64,000 bases of DNA from Eubacteriales bacterium (lineage in GTDB: Bacteria > Bacillota > Clostridia > Christensenellales > CAG-138). Position numbers and translations under genes: made by a program. The stretch covers positions 62,001 through 126,000 of the forward strand of contig JAQUTY010000005.1 of NCBI GenBank assembly GCA_028694155.1, given 5' to 3'. Of the stretch, positions 53,685 to 62,478 are shown piece by piece (position 1 is the first letter of the stretch; each line of letters begins with the position of its first letter). A model generated the notes under the pieces. It saw nothing but the letters and a program-made list of their open reading frames with translations, was not told the DNA's origin and made no database searches.

Positions 53685-54965
53685 TTAGCTCAAATACAAG
53701 CCTATAACAAATATCCCGATATTGTCCTCGAACAGCTTTGAAAGGTCTGACAGCGGCAAAGGATTAACCCCCTTGCCTGCCTCAATGGTATATCCGGGTC
53801 TGTTATAGCTTTGAATGAACCAATCCTTATAACCTGCAAAACCGCTGCTGTATGGTGTGTCCACAAGAGCATATCCGCTGGATTGTGCCATTTGTTGTCC
53901 AATCTCCTCTGCTCGTGGCGGATCGAAATCGAGAAACTTCCAGTAGATTTCTGCACCCTGCGTGTGATACGATACAGTCAGAGCATAGTCGCCGGCTATT
54001 GTCAAATCAGCCATGGCAATGTTCTCCGGTTCGTTTAAGGGAGCAGTTCCAACAAAGTCCCTTGGGCCGGGTCTTGTATATCCTTGGGCAAATTTTATCC
54101 GTCTTGCTTCCTCCCAGCCTGCAGGGTATCCCAGATTTAAGTCTACTCCTCGAATGTTTGCCTTCCATCCATCGGGAAACGGTATGTCGGGATAGAAGCC
54201 TGCAAGTGCCTTTGCCTGTTGATAATAGCTATCAGAAGGTTCAATCGCGCCTGTTACAAGATCCATGCCATCGGGATTTACCAACGGAACCATGTCAAGG
54301 GTGGTGCTCTCAAACAGCTCCCTTGCGTCAAAGCCATATATTTCCTCTTCAAAGGCGATTGCCCGAAGATACGTTTCTAAAAACATGAGATTAAGCGGTG
54401 TAGTAATCCACTCGTTTGCATGATGTGACGCATTGAATCCGACTCTCTTGTCTCCCTCTCCCACAGTTGCCACAAGCATCTGCCGTCCCATTACGCTTGT
54501 TCCAAATTGACGCACGCTCATAAAGGGATAGCGTGCGCAAAGCCCATCTAAAATTATTGTTACATAAGCACTGGAGTAATTGACATCGCCCGAAACCACA
54601 GCAAAGGGCAGCGGAACAACTATCTGCTGTCCTATTTGCAGGTTCTCAGGCACAACACCTACGTTTGCTGTGATTACCGATTGCAAAGACGCCCCGTGGT
54701 GGGCGGCGATATTGTATAGCGTATCGCCTTGAGCAACAACATGGAGCGTGTATCCGGACAAATATGGATACAGCGCGGCCCAAGTGAGCTTGCCCACCAC
54801 ACCATCGCGAGAGAGTCCGTTTTCCGATTGAAAGTTTTCAACCGCATTAAATGTGCGCCGCCCGAATATGCCATCAATATCTCCCGATTGAAATCCTGCT
54901 CGGTTCAATGCTAGCTGGAGCAGTTCAACGATTGGGCCTTCATCACCGTAGCGTAAAACTTTCAT
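53685..54965 (-). CDS. M14 peptidase with peptidoglycan-binding and LysM domains
   Basis: A 426-residue cell-wall hydrolase. A PG_binding_1 domain (LALNRAGFQSGDIDGIFGRR, about 17-60) is followed by a LysM repeat (HVVAQGDTLYNIAAHHGASL, about 75-118). The M14 carboxypeptidase domain has zinc ligands in FNASHHANEW and SYHTQG and the catalytic Glu in GYTIEAGKG. It resembles gamma-D-glutamyl-diaminopimelate endopeptidases of sporulation and recycling. No N-terminal signal is seen. Confidence 0.92.
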   Translation of the reverse strand: MKVLRYGDEGPIVELLQLALNRAGFQSGDIDGIFGRRTFNAVENFQSENGLSRDGVVGKLTWAALYPYLSGYTLHVVAQGDTLYNIAAHHGASLQSVITANVGVVPENLQIGQQIVVPLPFAVVSGDVNYSSAYVTIILDGLCARYPFMSVRQFGTSVMGRQMLVATVGEGDKRVGFNASHHANEWITTPLNLMFLETYLRAIAFEEEIYGFDARELFESTTLDMVPLVNPDGMDLVTGAIEPSDSYYQQAKALAGFYPDIPFPDGWKANIRGVDLNLGYPAGWEEARRIKFAQGYTRPGPRDFVGTAPLNEPENIAMADLTIAGDYALTVSYHTQGAEIYWKFLDFDPPRAEEIGQQMAQSSGYALVDTPYSSGFAGYKDWFIQSYNRPGYTIEAGKGVNPLPLSDLSKLFEDNIGIFVIGLYLS

Positions 54966-54982
54966 ATTTCCTCCGATTATGC

Positions 54983-55011
54983 TCGACTTTTTTGGTTCCT
55001 GTTGATATAAT
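54983..55011 (+). promoter_or_regulatory. Promoter of the SPFH gene
   Basis: TCGACT (54983-54988) and TATAAT (55006-55011) are separated by 17 bases. GGAGG and ATG 55042 follow. Confidence 0.55.
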
Positions 55012-55041
55012 AAGTACGATTAAAAATTGGAGGTTAGAACA

Positions 55042-56322
55042 ATGGGACTAATTAAAGCATTATTCGGATCTGTGGGCGGCGTACTTGCCGATCAATGGAA
55101 AGAGTATTTTTACTGTGAAGCACTCCCTATGGACGTGCTCGTTTCTAAGGGTCAGAAGCGCACAAGCGGCAGAAGTTCCAATACAAAGGGCGAAGAAAAC
55201 ATTATTTCAAACGGTTCCGTGGTTGCGGTCAATGATGGACAGTGTATGATAATCGTTGAGCAGGGCAAGATCGTTGAGCTTTGCGCCGAGCCGGGAGAAT
55301 ATAAATATGATACTTCTACCGAGCCTTCCATCTTTGCAGGCAGCTTGGGAAAGAGCATACTCGATTCATTCAAGGCGATTGGCAAGCGTTTCACCTACGG
55401 TGGTGACACAGGTAAGGATCAGCGCGTGTATTTCTTCAACATCAAGGAAATCATGGGCAACAAATACGGCACAGCCAACCCTGTTCCCTTCCGTGTTGTT
55501 GATAAGAATGTCGGACTTGATATTGACGTTTCTGTCCGTTGCCACGGCGAATACTCCTACAAAATCACCAACCCGATGCTGTTCTACACGAACGTTTGCG
55601 GAAATGTATCCGATGTGTACACACGAGATGAGATTGACAGTCAGCTAAAGAGCGAGCTTTTGACTGCTCTGCAGCCTGCATTTGCAAAAATCTCCGAGAT
55701 GGGTATTCGTTACTCGGCTCTGCCCGGACATACCACTGAGCTGTCCGAAGCACTCAACGATGAGCTGTCCGACAAGTGGGGCGGCGAACGGGGCATCGAG
55801 GTTGCATCGTTTGGCGTAAGCTCGGTCAAAGCATCCGATGAAGATGAGGCGATGATAAAAGAGCTTCAGCGCAACGCAGCCTTCCGCAACCCCACTATGG
55901 CCGCCGCACATCTTGTTGGTGCGCAGGCATCGGCAATGCAGTCGGCAGCGGCTAACGAGGGTGCAGGCCCTGTTATGGCATTTGCAGGAATGAATATGGC
56001 AGGCAATGCAGGAGGCTTTAACACTTCTCAACTGTACACGATGGGACAGCAGCAAGAGCAGCAGGCTCAGCAGCAGGCAGCGGCAAATGGCTGGGATTGT
56101 GCCTGTGGGCATAGTGGCAACTCCGGCAAGTTCTGCGCAGAATGTGGTCAAAAAAAGCCTGAAGCACCAGACAGTTGGACGTGCTCATGCGGAACGGTCA
56201 ATACGGGAAAATTCTGCTCTGAATGTGGAAAGAAGAAATCGGACACCAATACTTGTCCTCAATGTGGATATAAGCTCGACGGCCCTGCAAAATTCTGCCC
56301 TGAATGCGGACACAGATTCTAA
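55042..56322 (+). CDS. SPFH-domain protein with C-terminal zinc ribbons
   Basis: A 426-residue protein of the YdjI/virion-core type. Residues about 1-280 form an SPFH/band 7-like domain (GSVVAVNDGQCMIIVEQGKI, FEVASFGVSSV-like VASFGVSSVKASDEDEAM). A Gln/Ala-rich linker follows. Three zinc ribbons close the protein: CACGHSGNSGKFCAECG, CSCGTVNTGKFCSECG and CPQCGYKLDGPAKFCPECG. In Bacillus, YdjI recruits partners to stressed membrane; the same is possible here. Start chosen at 55042, with GGAGG upstream. Confidence 0.85.
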   Translation: MGLIKALFGSVGGVLADQWKEYFYCEALPMDVLVSKGQKRTSGRSSNTKGEENIISNGSVVAVNDGQCMIIVEQGKIVELCAEPGEYKYDTSTEPSIFAGSLGKSILDSFKAIGKRFTYGGDTGKDQRVYFFNIKEIMGNKYGTANPVPFRVVDKNVGLDIDVSVRCHGEYSYKITNPMLFYTNVCGNVSDVYTRDEIDSQLKSELLTALQPAFAKISEMGIRYSALPGHTTELSEALNDELSDKWGGERGIEVASFGVSSVKASDEDEAMIKELQRNAAFRNPTMAAAHLVGAQASAMQSAAANEGAGPVMAFAGMNMAGNAGGFNTSQLYTMGQQQEQQAQQQAAANGWDCACGHSGNSGKFCAECGQKKPEAPDSWTCSCGTVNTGKFCSECGKKKSDTNTCPQCGYKLDGPAKFCPECGHRF

Positions 56323-56340
56323 CACAAACTAGTTCAATCG

Positions 56341-56636
56341 AACATCTCCCCGATGTATTGTCGGGGAGCTTTGCTTGTCAAAAAAGGTTCGAAACCTTAA
56401 TAACAAGTTGTAAGTTTTCGAACCTTTATTGCCAGAATACAGGCTTTTCTCTCGCAAACTGCGTTTGCTCCCGGGCGAAAAGCCCGAAAGGAACTAAAAG
56501 CACGCTTTTAGTCCGTTTCGGCGTACATGCCGCCGAATACGGAACTTATGCAGCAGGGCTCATGCCCCGCACCCCTTAGCTTTTGAACTGTTTGAGTTTT
56601 CCCGGCACAACATCGGGGAGCTTAATTATTGGGTGT
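56341..56636. repeat. Highly structured non-coding stretch with nested inverted repeats
   Basis: Outer arms CTCCCCGATGT (56346-56356) and ACATCGGGGAG (56610-56620) are perfect complements. The left arm also pairs locally with TCGGGGAG (56361-56368) as a terminator. Inside are 12-base arms AAAGGTTCGAAA / TTTCGAACCTTT and short hairpins CGGGC-GCCCG, ACTAAAAG-CTTTTAGT and CGGCG-CGCCG. No gene is supported. It may be a MITE-like insertion into a terminator or a structured RNA. Confidence 0.6.
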
Positions 56637-57275
56637 TTAATTCAGACCATATTTCTTCACGGATACTAGGAAGCGTTCATAATCGGCTGCGGAATGTGCA
56701 TCGGAAGCTACTAGGGCATACGCATTTGCCTTAAAAAGAGCCTTGGCGGTACGGCGGCGAATACTCCATGAAGGCAGCGCAAAGCAATCAGCAGACAACT
56801 GCAGCTCGCAGTTCATAATTAAGTATTCCTCGTGTAGTACAGGTCTGTGCTGAATCTCCTTGTATCGTTCGGGATGCGCAATTATTACCTTCATTCCGTT
56901 GCGCTGCAACGGATATATTACATCGCGTGCGTCGTCGATGGACGTAAAAGAACTTAGCTCTAAAAGAATGGTGTTGCTGTTTTCAAAACAAAGCTCATTT
57001 TTAATATACTCAATGTTATCTCGGTCAAACTCGCGAATAAAAAACTCGCTTCCAAGCATCAAAATAATCCCACGTTGCTTTGCCTCCACAACCAGATCAT
57101 CAAATGTCTGATGCACAAGCTCCCTGTTGTTCCAACGTCCGCGAAAATGTGGGGTTGCCATGATTTGAGTAATTCCACCGTGCGCAGCAACATCGAGCAT
57201 TCGCAGCGATTCTTCTCTTGTGCTTGCCCCATCGTCAACGCCATATAGGATGTGACAATGCATATCTCGAATCAT
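56637..57275 (-). CDS. cpsB: CpsB/CapC-type tyrosine-protein phosphatase
   Basis: A 212-residue PHP-fold metal-dependent phosphatase. It opens MIRDMHCHILYGVDDGAST, with MATPHFRG, GSEFFI and VIIAHPERYKE as metal-binding parts and ALVASDAHSA near the end. It dephosphorylates the capsule tyrosine kinase. It follows cpsD by two bases on the same strand. Confidence 0.93.
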   Translation of the reverse strand: MIRDMHCHILYGVDDGASTREESLRMLDVAAHGGITQIMATPHFRGRWNNRELVHQTFDDLVVEAKQRGIILMLGSEFFIREFDRDNIEYIKNELCFENSNTILLELSSFTSIDDARDVIYPLQRNGMKVIIAHPERYKEIQHRPVLHEEYLIMNCELQLSADCFALPSWSIRRRTAKALFKANAYALVASDAHSAADYERFLVSVKKYGLN

Positions 57276-57277
57276 GA

Positions 57278-58027
57278 TTAACTTCCTTTTTTCTTTGATC
57301 CTACTCCAAGATGCGAGCTGGCGGTTCTGCCGATACGTTCACGCTTCTTTTCGCTCTTGCCACCCTTACGGTAGTAATAGTAATAGCCGTCGGACTTGGC
57401 GTTTACAACATTGTTGAACACAACGCCCAGTATATGAGCGTTAGCCTTCTTGAGCTGATCTACAATGTCCTTTGCTGTTCCACTTTGTACTTTTCCCGGC
57501 TGGATAACAATTAAAGTCCCATCTGCCTGAGCCGCCAAAAGCGCAGCTTCAATGAATGTGCCCAGCGGCGGTGTGTCAAAGATGACGACATCGAATTTTT
57601 TTCTTGCTTCACTTACAAACGCCGAGAAACGTTTTGAATTGATAAACTCAACGGGGTTGGTAATCTTGCCGCCGCAATCCATGATGTACAAGCCCGATTG
57701 TCTGGACTCCTCTGCCGCCTGCTCTATGGTGACTTCGCCATACAAAACCTGAAGCATTCCGTACTGAGGACGCTGGCGGAAAACATTTGCAAGCATTGGT
57801 CTGCGGCAGTCCGTATCCACCAATAAAACCTTTTTGCCCGTTTCGGCATATGCAACGCCCAAAAAGCTCGCCGTTGTTGTCTTTCCCAATCTGGCGGATG
57901 GGCTTGTCACAACTATGGTTTGAATTTCATGTTCTACGCTCGAAAACGAAATGTTGGTTCGTAAAGTCTTGACTGCTTCTCGCAAGCTAGATTTTGCTTG
58001 ATAATATGTGTCAACTATGTTTGCCAT
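57278..58027 (-). CDS. cpsD: CpsD/CapB-type tyrosine kinase
   Basis: A 249-residue BY-kinase. Walker A is SPSARLGKTTTASFLG, Walker A' is VLLVDTDCRRPMLA, and Walker B is FDVVIFDTPPLG. The C-terminus has a run of five Tyr (near residue 216) followed by a basic tail, the autophosphorylation cluster. It needs the Wzz-like membrane activator encoded immediately upstream. It regulates capsule or exopolysaccharide export. Confidence 0.93.
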   Translation of the reverse strand: MANIVDTYYQAKSSLREAVKTLRTNISFSSVEHEIQTIVVTSPSARLGKTTTASFLGVAYAETGKKVLLVDTDCRRPMLANVFRQRPQYGMLQVLYGEVTIEQAAEESRQSGLYIMDCGGKITNPVEFINSKRFSAFVSEARKKFDVVIFDTPPLGTFIEAALLAAQADGTLIVIQPGKVQSGTAKDIVDQLKKANAHILGVVFNNVVNAKSDGYYYYYRKGGKSEKKRERIGRTASSHLGVGSKKKGS

Positions 58028-58039
58028 GCTTATGCCTCC

Positions 58040-58720
58040 TTACTTCTCATACCTTGGAATCTTGGCAAGAACCGGAAGCTCGAGCAGCTTCTCCACCTCT
58101 TCGGCGTCTCTGATTGTAGTATTGAGAAATTCTATCATGAGAACGAAAATAATAGCAATTACAAAACCAGCTACTCCACCGATTACTGTATTTCTAAACG
58201 ATTCGGGTCCCGACTGGCGAGCAGCGGTGGCAGGTTCAATGACAGTGATGTTATCCGTCTGCAGGTAGTCCCTTGCATATATTGTTGCAGAATGTACAAC
58301 TGCATCAACCGTATTATAAGCCAAACTTGCGTTCTTTGATGTGACCGATACGGTTACTATACGATTGTCCGTTCCCTTACTGACGCTGATGTTGCACGCC
58401 TTTAGATCGCTGAGGCTCACCTGCTGCTTCTGCCCATCTGCACGCTCTATTTCCATAGATGCAGCAGCATCCTGAAGAACGGGGGTGCTGGTGACTATAA
58501 CGCAAAAGTCATTGATAATGCTTGAGCTTGTGCCAAGATCGCTTCCGGTCAGAACCTCATCGTTTTGCTGCTTGAAAACCAATATCTTTGCAAAGGACGT
58601 GTACTCTGGTTGCGCAATTTGGTAGAAGTAATAGCCTGTCACCATGACAGTCAAAACAGGCACAAGTATGATGAGCAGCAACCATTTTCTAATTACACGA
58701 AAAACATTTTGTAGATCCAT
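58040..58720 (-). CDS. Wzz/YveK-type chain-length regulator
   Basis: A 226-residue protein with two transmembrane helices (WLLLIILVPVLTVMVTGYYF near the N-terminus and TVIGGVAGFVIAIIFVLMIE near 185) around an extracellular domain. A Pro/Ala motif (EPATAARQSGPE) precedes the second helix, as in Wzz proteins. It is the membrane activator of the CpsD kinase. Confidence 0.9.
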   Translation of the reverse strand: MDLQNVFRVIRKWLLLIILVPVLTVMVTGYYFYQIAQPEYTSFAKILVFKQQNDEVLTGSDLGTSSSIINDFCVIVTSTPVLQDAAASMEIERADGQKQQVSLSDLKACNISVSKGTDNRIVTVSVTSKNASLAYNTVDAVVHSATIYARDYLQTDNITVIEPATAARQSGPESFRNTVIGGVAGFVIAIIFVLMIEFLNTTIRDAEEVEKLLELPVLAKIPRYEK

Positions 58721-58734
58721 CTAAATTACCTCGG

Positions 58735-60228
58735 TTAATATTTTCTTCTGCGAATTCTTGCAGAAACTACTGTGTAGAACACCCAACAGATCATGGGCGC
58801 ACCTATTGCCAAAATCACGATTGTTTGCCACGACAGCCCTTCTTCGTCGTCAACCTCTGGCTCTGTGACAATATATGTTTTTCCCTCGACATCTGCCTGC
58901 GTGGCATTTACATACAAATCAACGCTTATGAACTCTCTGTCCTCTTGATAATAAATCCTTGCAGTGGCATAGTAGTCGCCCTTTAACAAATTATCGCTGT
59001 TGACAACAGTAGAATCGTCAATGACTGCTGAAAATGTATCAAAGCTATTGTTCGTGTATATCTCGGTTAGAACGGCAAACATGGACACATCAACCGAAAG
59101 TGGCATCTTGTCCGACTTAAATACCAATTCTGAGGCCTTATATTCACATGTGGACGCATGGGAAAGAAGCGTTCCTGTGCAGTGAGTACAGGAGGTTGAC
59201 GACAGCATTGCATCAACCATGCTTTTACTGTTTGCCGATGCACTGTTGGCATACAGCATATCATAATTTGATGCCGAATAGGTCATCAGGTTCAATGCGC
59301 CCATTATGGTGCTGGATACCACATCGGTAGCTGTTACAACAAATACTCGCCCATCAATCGTCGAGCTTCGGCTCACACGCCAAGGCACCGCCTGTGAAAG
59401 AGCCATGACCGTGATGTTGCCGTCATTGTAATATCCATAGCCACAAATTTCACGGGAAAACTGTGGCGAATCCACGTTGCGTGGATCGTATAGGCTGTAC
59501 TGACCCACAATGCCGGATTGAGTCACATTTCCGATGAGCTCCTCCGTATCGCCCACATAGCTCGAATACGGTTCGTTATACAGGGCATACATAATCCTGA
59601 CAACGTCTTCTGCGCTCGTCCTTTGGTCATTGTCGGTCTTTCCATAGGCATTTGTATAGATGGTCTGATACATCATAAGCCTTTGGGCTTCTTCGTTCAT
59701 CATCTCCACTGCTACGGCAAGTTTTTCTTCGAGTGTAGCCCCCTTGCCTATCCTGCCGCTTATGACTGCAAATTCTGCCGAAATAGCTGCCGCAGCGTCC
59801 TCTGCACCATACAGGAGCATGGCTGCAATAAGCTCACAAGCCAAATAACTCTGCCCCTTTTCAAGATTGACAACGCTGTCGCCAAAGCTCATGTTCTCAA
59901 GCTCCTGAGAAATTACAACCTTTGCGTTCTTGCCCAAGTATTTTAGAGCAATATGCGATGTCATAAGCATAGCAATGGATCCGCCGCAGACAAAGCGTGC
60001 GGATTCGTTTTTCTGATATAATACGTCACAAGAATTGGGGTTAAAAACCATAACACACTCAAAGTCGTCGCCCAACGAACTGTCAAAGCTAAAATCGGAA
60101 TGTGTAAATGCTTTGCGGAGCTCAAAAGGAAGAATATCGTCATCCTCATCAACTGCTACTGCTGAACTGACAGAAAAGGAAAGAATGATGCAAAGCACCA
60201 ATGCAAGCGAAAACAATTTCTTTGCCAT
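58735..60228 (-). CDS. Catalytically degenerate S11 (D-Ala-D-Ala carboxypeptidase) homologue
   Basis: A 497-residue exported protein. A signal peptide (LFSLALVLCIILSFSVSSAV) is followed by a PBP5-like domain and, near residue 470, a transmembrane helix with a short basic tail. The SxxK site is S84-I-A-M87, so the catalytic Lys is Met. The SxN motif reads GAE, and the KTG position reads as CG-type sequence (EICGYGYY). All three motifs are lost while the fold is recognisable. It heads the Wzz-CpsD-CpsB operon, so it may bind peptidoglycan or regulate rather than cleave. Confidence 0.78.
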   Translation of the reverse strand: MAKKLFSLALVLCIILSFSVSSAVAVDEDDDILPFELRKAFTHSDFSFDSSLGDDFECVMVFNPNSCDVLYQKNESARFVCGGSIAMLMTSHIALKYLGKNAKVVISQELENMSFGDSVVNLEKGQSYLACELIAAMLLYGAEDAAAAISAEFAVISGRIGKGATLEEKLAVAVEMMNEEAQRLMMYQTIYTNAYGKTDNDQRTSAEDVVRIMYALYNEPYSSYVGDTEELIGNVTQSGIVGQYSLYDPRNVDSPQFSREICGYGYYNDGNITVMALSQAVPWRVSRSSTIDGRVFVVTATDVVSSTIMGALNLMTYSASNYDMLYANSASANSKSMVDAMLSSTSCTHCTGTLLSHASTCEYKASELVFKSDKMPLSVDVSMFAVLTEIYTNNSFDTFSAVIDDSTVVNSDNLLKGDYYATARIYYQEDREFISVDLYVNATQADVEGKTYIVTEPEVDDEEGLSWQTIVILAIGAPMICWVFYTVVSARIRRRKY

Positions 60229-60257
60229 GAGATCCTCCTTCGGTCAATATCTTTGTT

Positions 60258-60287
60258 ATTATATAATAACTTTCAACAAACTGTCAA
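60258..60287 (-). promoter_or_regulatory. Promoter of the capsule-regulation operon
   Basis: On the minus strand TTGACA (60282-60287) and TATAAT (60258-60263) are separated by 18 bases, about 30 bases upstream of the S11 homologue. Confidence 0.68.
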
Positions 60288-60358
60288 TCAGTTTTAGTTT
60301 ATGTTCATTGGAATGATAAAGATTTGACTTTTTGGCACAATTCGTTTATTCTGTAACG

Positions 60359-61861
60359 ATGAAGAAAACGAAGATTACCGAATTATCGAAATATGTATCC
60401 ACACTATCTCCCTCCGATCAGGTCGTCATAAGGCAGCTATTTTTGGACTTAAAGAGCAAAATTTGTATGTCTAAAGCACAGACACACCTTCTGGTTGGAG
60501 ATTTTGAGGTTGGACTAATGTACCTGCTAAAAAACGGAGTTGGCCCAAAAGACGCCGTGACAAGGCTGTCGGCGGACAAGCTGGGTACGTTCTACAAGGA
60601 CGAAATGACGGTTTGGTATCCAGCAGATGACGGCGCAAAGATTTACCCGCTTACAATCAAGCGCAACTGGATGCAGATGTTTCATCTGTCAATGTATCTA
60701 AATGATGATATTGAGCCTTGTATTCTGCAGCTTGCTATGGATTTCACCATAAAGCGATTCCCATTCTTTGCCACCACGGTCAAAAAGGGGTTCTTTTGGC
60801 ACTATCTTGACGGAACTAAGCAACGCTATCCCGTGCTGAAGGAGGACACTATCCCCTGCTCGTCAATCAATGTATCAGCGTATGGCACTCCACCTTTTAG
60901 GATAATGTACTACAAAAACAGAGTCAGTCTTGAAGGCTTCCACGTTGTCACTGACGGCACGGGTGCAACTGCGTTTTTGATGACATTGATGGCGGAGTAT
61001 ATACGGATAAAGCACGGGGCAGATATTCCCTGCACCGAGCATGTTCGCGATATTTCGCAACCTGCCCCTGAGGAGGAAGCTCGTGACGATTTTCACCTTG
61101 CAGAAAAGGACGACAGTGGTGCTAAAGCCGGCTTTTCTGACAAAAGTGCCTTGCAGCTTAGAGGGAAAATGTCGCACATTCGTCCCCATCAAGTGATACA
61201 CTTCGAGCTTGAGGCCGATAAGGTTCACGCCCTTGCTAAGTCTTTAGGAGCAACAGTCAACACCCTCATGCTCGCCTTGTTGATTCTAGCTTCCAAGGAA
61301 AGCTCGGACGGAGACGGAAGAATGCACTTTCAGGTTCCCGTGAACATGCGCAAGTTCTACAATACTGCTACGCTTCGAAACTTCTCAATGTTCTGTGTGC
61401 TGCGCTTTAAGCGTTCAGAGATTCCTGAGTTTGGCGAGCTATTGAAAAGCATCACATCACAGCTTGCGGAAGTAGGCAGTCGTGAAGCACTCAATCGCAC
61501 CCTGTTACACACAAAAAGGTTGGTTCACTCTCTGCGCTATATTCCCCTTTATCTCAAGTGGCCTATTGCAAAGCTCATCTTTGGCTCCATTGGCGATCGT
61601 GTGTTTTCAAATACGCTGTCTAATCTGGGCGTACTGAAAGTTCCTGCACAAATGGCACCTTATGTTCAGAAGATGGACGCTGTTCTTGGTGCAACTATCG
61701 CCAACAGAGTTACCTGTACAATGGTAACATGCAACAACGTTGCAACCTTCACCGTAACGAAGATGACAGATGACGACAGCTTTGAAAATGCCATGCTGCG
61801 ATTGCTCGAACAAAAGGGGCTTACCGTTAAGCTCAATGGGAGTGAAAAATATGGAAATTGA
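60359..61861 (+). CDS. Condensation-fold acyltransferase (alcohol acetyltransferase-like)
   Basis: About 500 residues of the condensation/BAHD/wax-ester-synthase superfamily. The HxxxDG site is H195 to G200 in FHVVTDGTGAT. Supporting parts are CILQLAMDFTIKRFPFFATT and the second-half segment FQVPVNMRKFYNTATLRNFS. It would transfer an acyl group from CoA or a carrier to an alcohol or amine. The start is uncertain: ATG 60359 has no clear ribosome site. It overlaps the following membrane-protein gene, so they are coupled. Confidence 0.78.
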   Translation: MKKTKITELSKYVSTLSPSDQVVIRQLFLDLKSKICMSKAQTHLLVGDFEVGLMYLLKNGVGPKDAVTRLSADKLGTFYKDEMTVWYPADDGAKIYPLTIKRNWMQMFHLSMYLNDDIEPCILQLAMDFTIKRFPFFATTVKKGFFWHYLDGTKQRYPVLKEDTIPCSSINVSAYGTPPFRIMYYKNRVSLEGFHVVTDGTGATAFLMTLMAEYIRIKHGADIPCTEHVRDISQPAPEEEARDDFHLAEKDDSGAKAGFSDKSALQLRGKMSHIRPHQVIHFELEADKVHALAKSLGATVNTLMLALLILASKESSDGDGRMHFQVPVNMRKFYNTATLRNFSMFCVLRFKRSEIPEFGELLKSITSQLAEVGSREALNRTLLHTKRLVHSLRYIPLYLKWPIAKLIFGSIGDRVFSNTLSNLGVLKVPAQMAPYVQKMDAVLGATIANRVTCTMVTCNNVATFTVTKMTDDDSFENAMLRLLEQKGLTVKLNGSEKYGN

Positions 61862-62423
61862 TATTACCTACCCAAAAATTCCCCATCGCCGCCTCGTGTA
61901 CTTAATGCTAAGAAAGATTATTCTTGCTTGCTATGCCGTTGCATTTGTGGCATGCGGGATAGTAAATCTGTGCGTAGGCGGATACCCTTGGAGCCTGATA
62001 GTATTCGCCGGGCAATGGCTATTTTGGATATCTGTGATAGAAAGACCTTTAGTTGAATTTACCTTTATGTCAAAATTTTCTGCCATATTGATAAATGTCT
62101 GCATCTTTTTGGTGATAATTGATCTGATATTCGGCAAAGGCTTTACAAGGGTTGTGGTACCAATCATTTGTTTTTCTATGCTGATAGTTCAATCGTTGGT
62201 GTTCTTTATTGGTTTTAAGCGGCAAAAGGGCAACATTATGCCTCTGTTCTTGGTGATAACCATTGGATTGATTGCTCTGGCACTCGCACTTATCGGAATA
62301 ATTGAGATGAATTGGCCGACCATCGTTTTTGGTGCAATAGCCTTCGTTGTCTTGATTACATGCTTGTCGCTATTCTTCAAGCCGCTGCGCCGTGAGCTTG
62401 CAAAAAAATTCCATGTGAATTGA
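61851..62423 (+). CDS. DUF6320-like membrane protein
   Basis: A 190-residue protein starting at ATG 61851, within the end of the acyltransferase gene. It has six predicted membrane helices in hairpin pairs (for example IILACYAVAFVACGIVNLCV and GLIALALALIGIIEM). The N-terminus has a short Tyr/Pro motif (ITYPKIPHRR), perhaps the remnant of a zinc-ribbon region in longer relatives. Family members usually lie beside such acyltransferases. Function unknown. Confidence 0.72.
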   Translation: MEIDITYPKIPHRRLVYLMLRKIILACYAVAFVACGIVNLCVGGYPWSLIVFAGQWLFWISVIERPLVEFTFMSKFSAILINVCIFLVIIDLIFGKGFTRVVVPIICFSMLIVQSLVFFIGFKRQKGNIMPLFLVITIGLIALALALIGIIEMNWPTIVFGAIAFVVLITCLSLFFKPLRRELAKKFHVN

Positions 62424-62448
62424 CAATATATCGATCTTTTGATATAAT
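62420..62448 (+). promoter_or_regulatory. Consensus promoter of the alpha-oxoamine synthase gene
   Basis: TTGACA (62420-62425) and TATAAT (62443-62448) are separated by 17 bases, a full consensus match. The -35 box overlaps the stop codon of the preceding gene. Confidence 0.85.
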
Positions 62449-62478
62449 ATATTGAATTTTTAGAAAGGAAGGTAGTCT

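Noticed and set aside
56380..56430. tRNA-like T-loop GGTTCGAAACC
   Set aside because: It is one arm of a 12-base inverted repeat; no acceptor stem or anticodon arm can be built around it.
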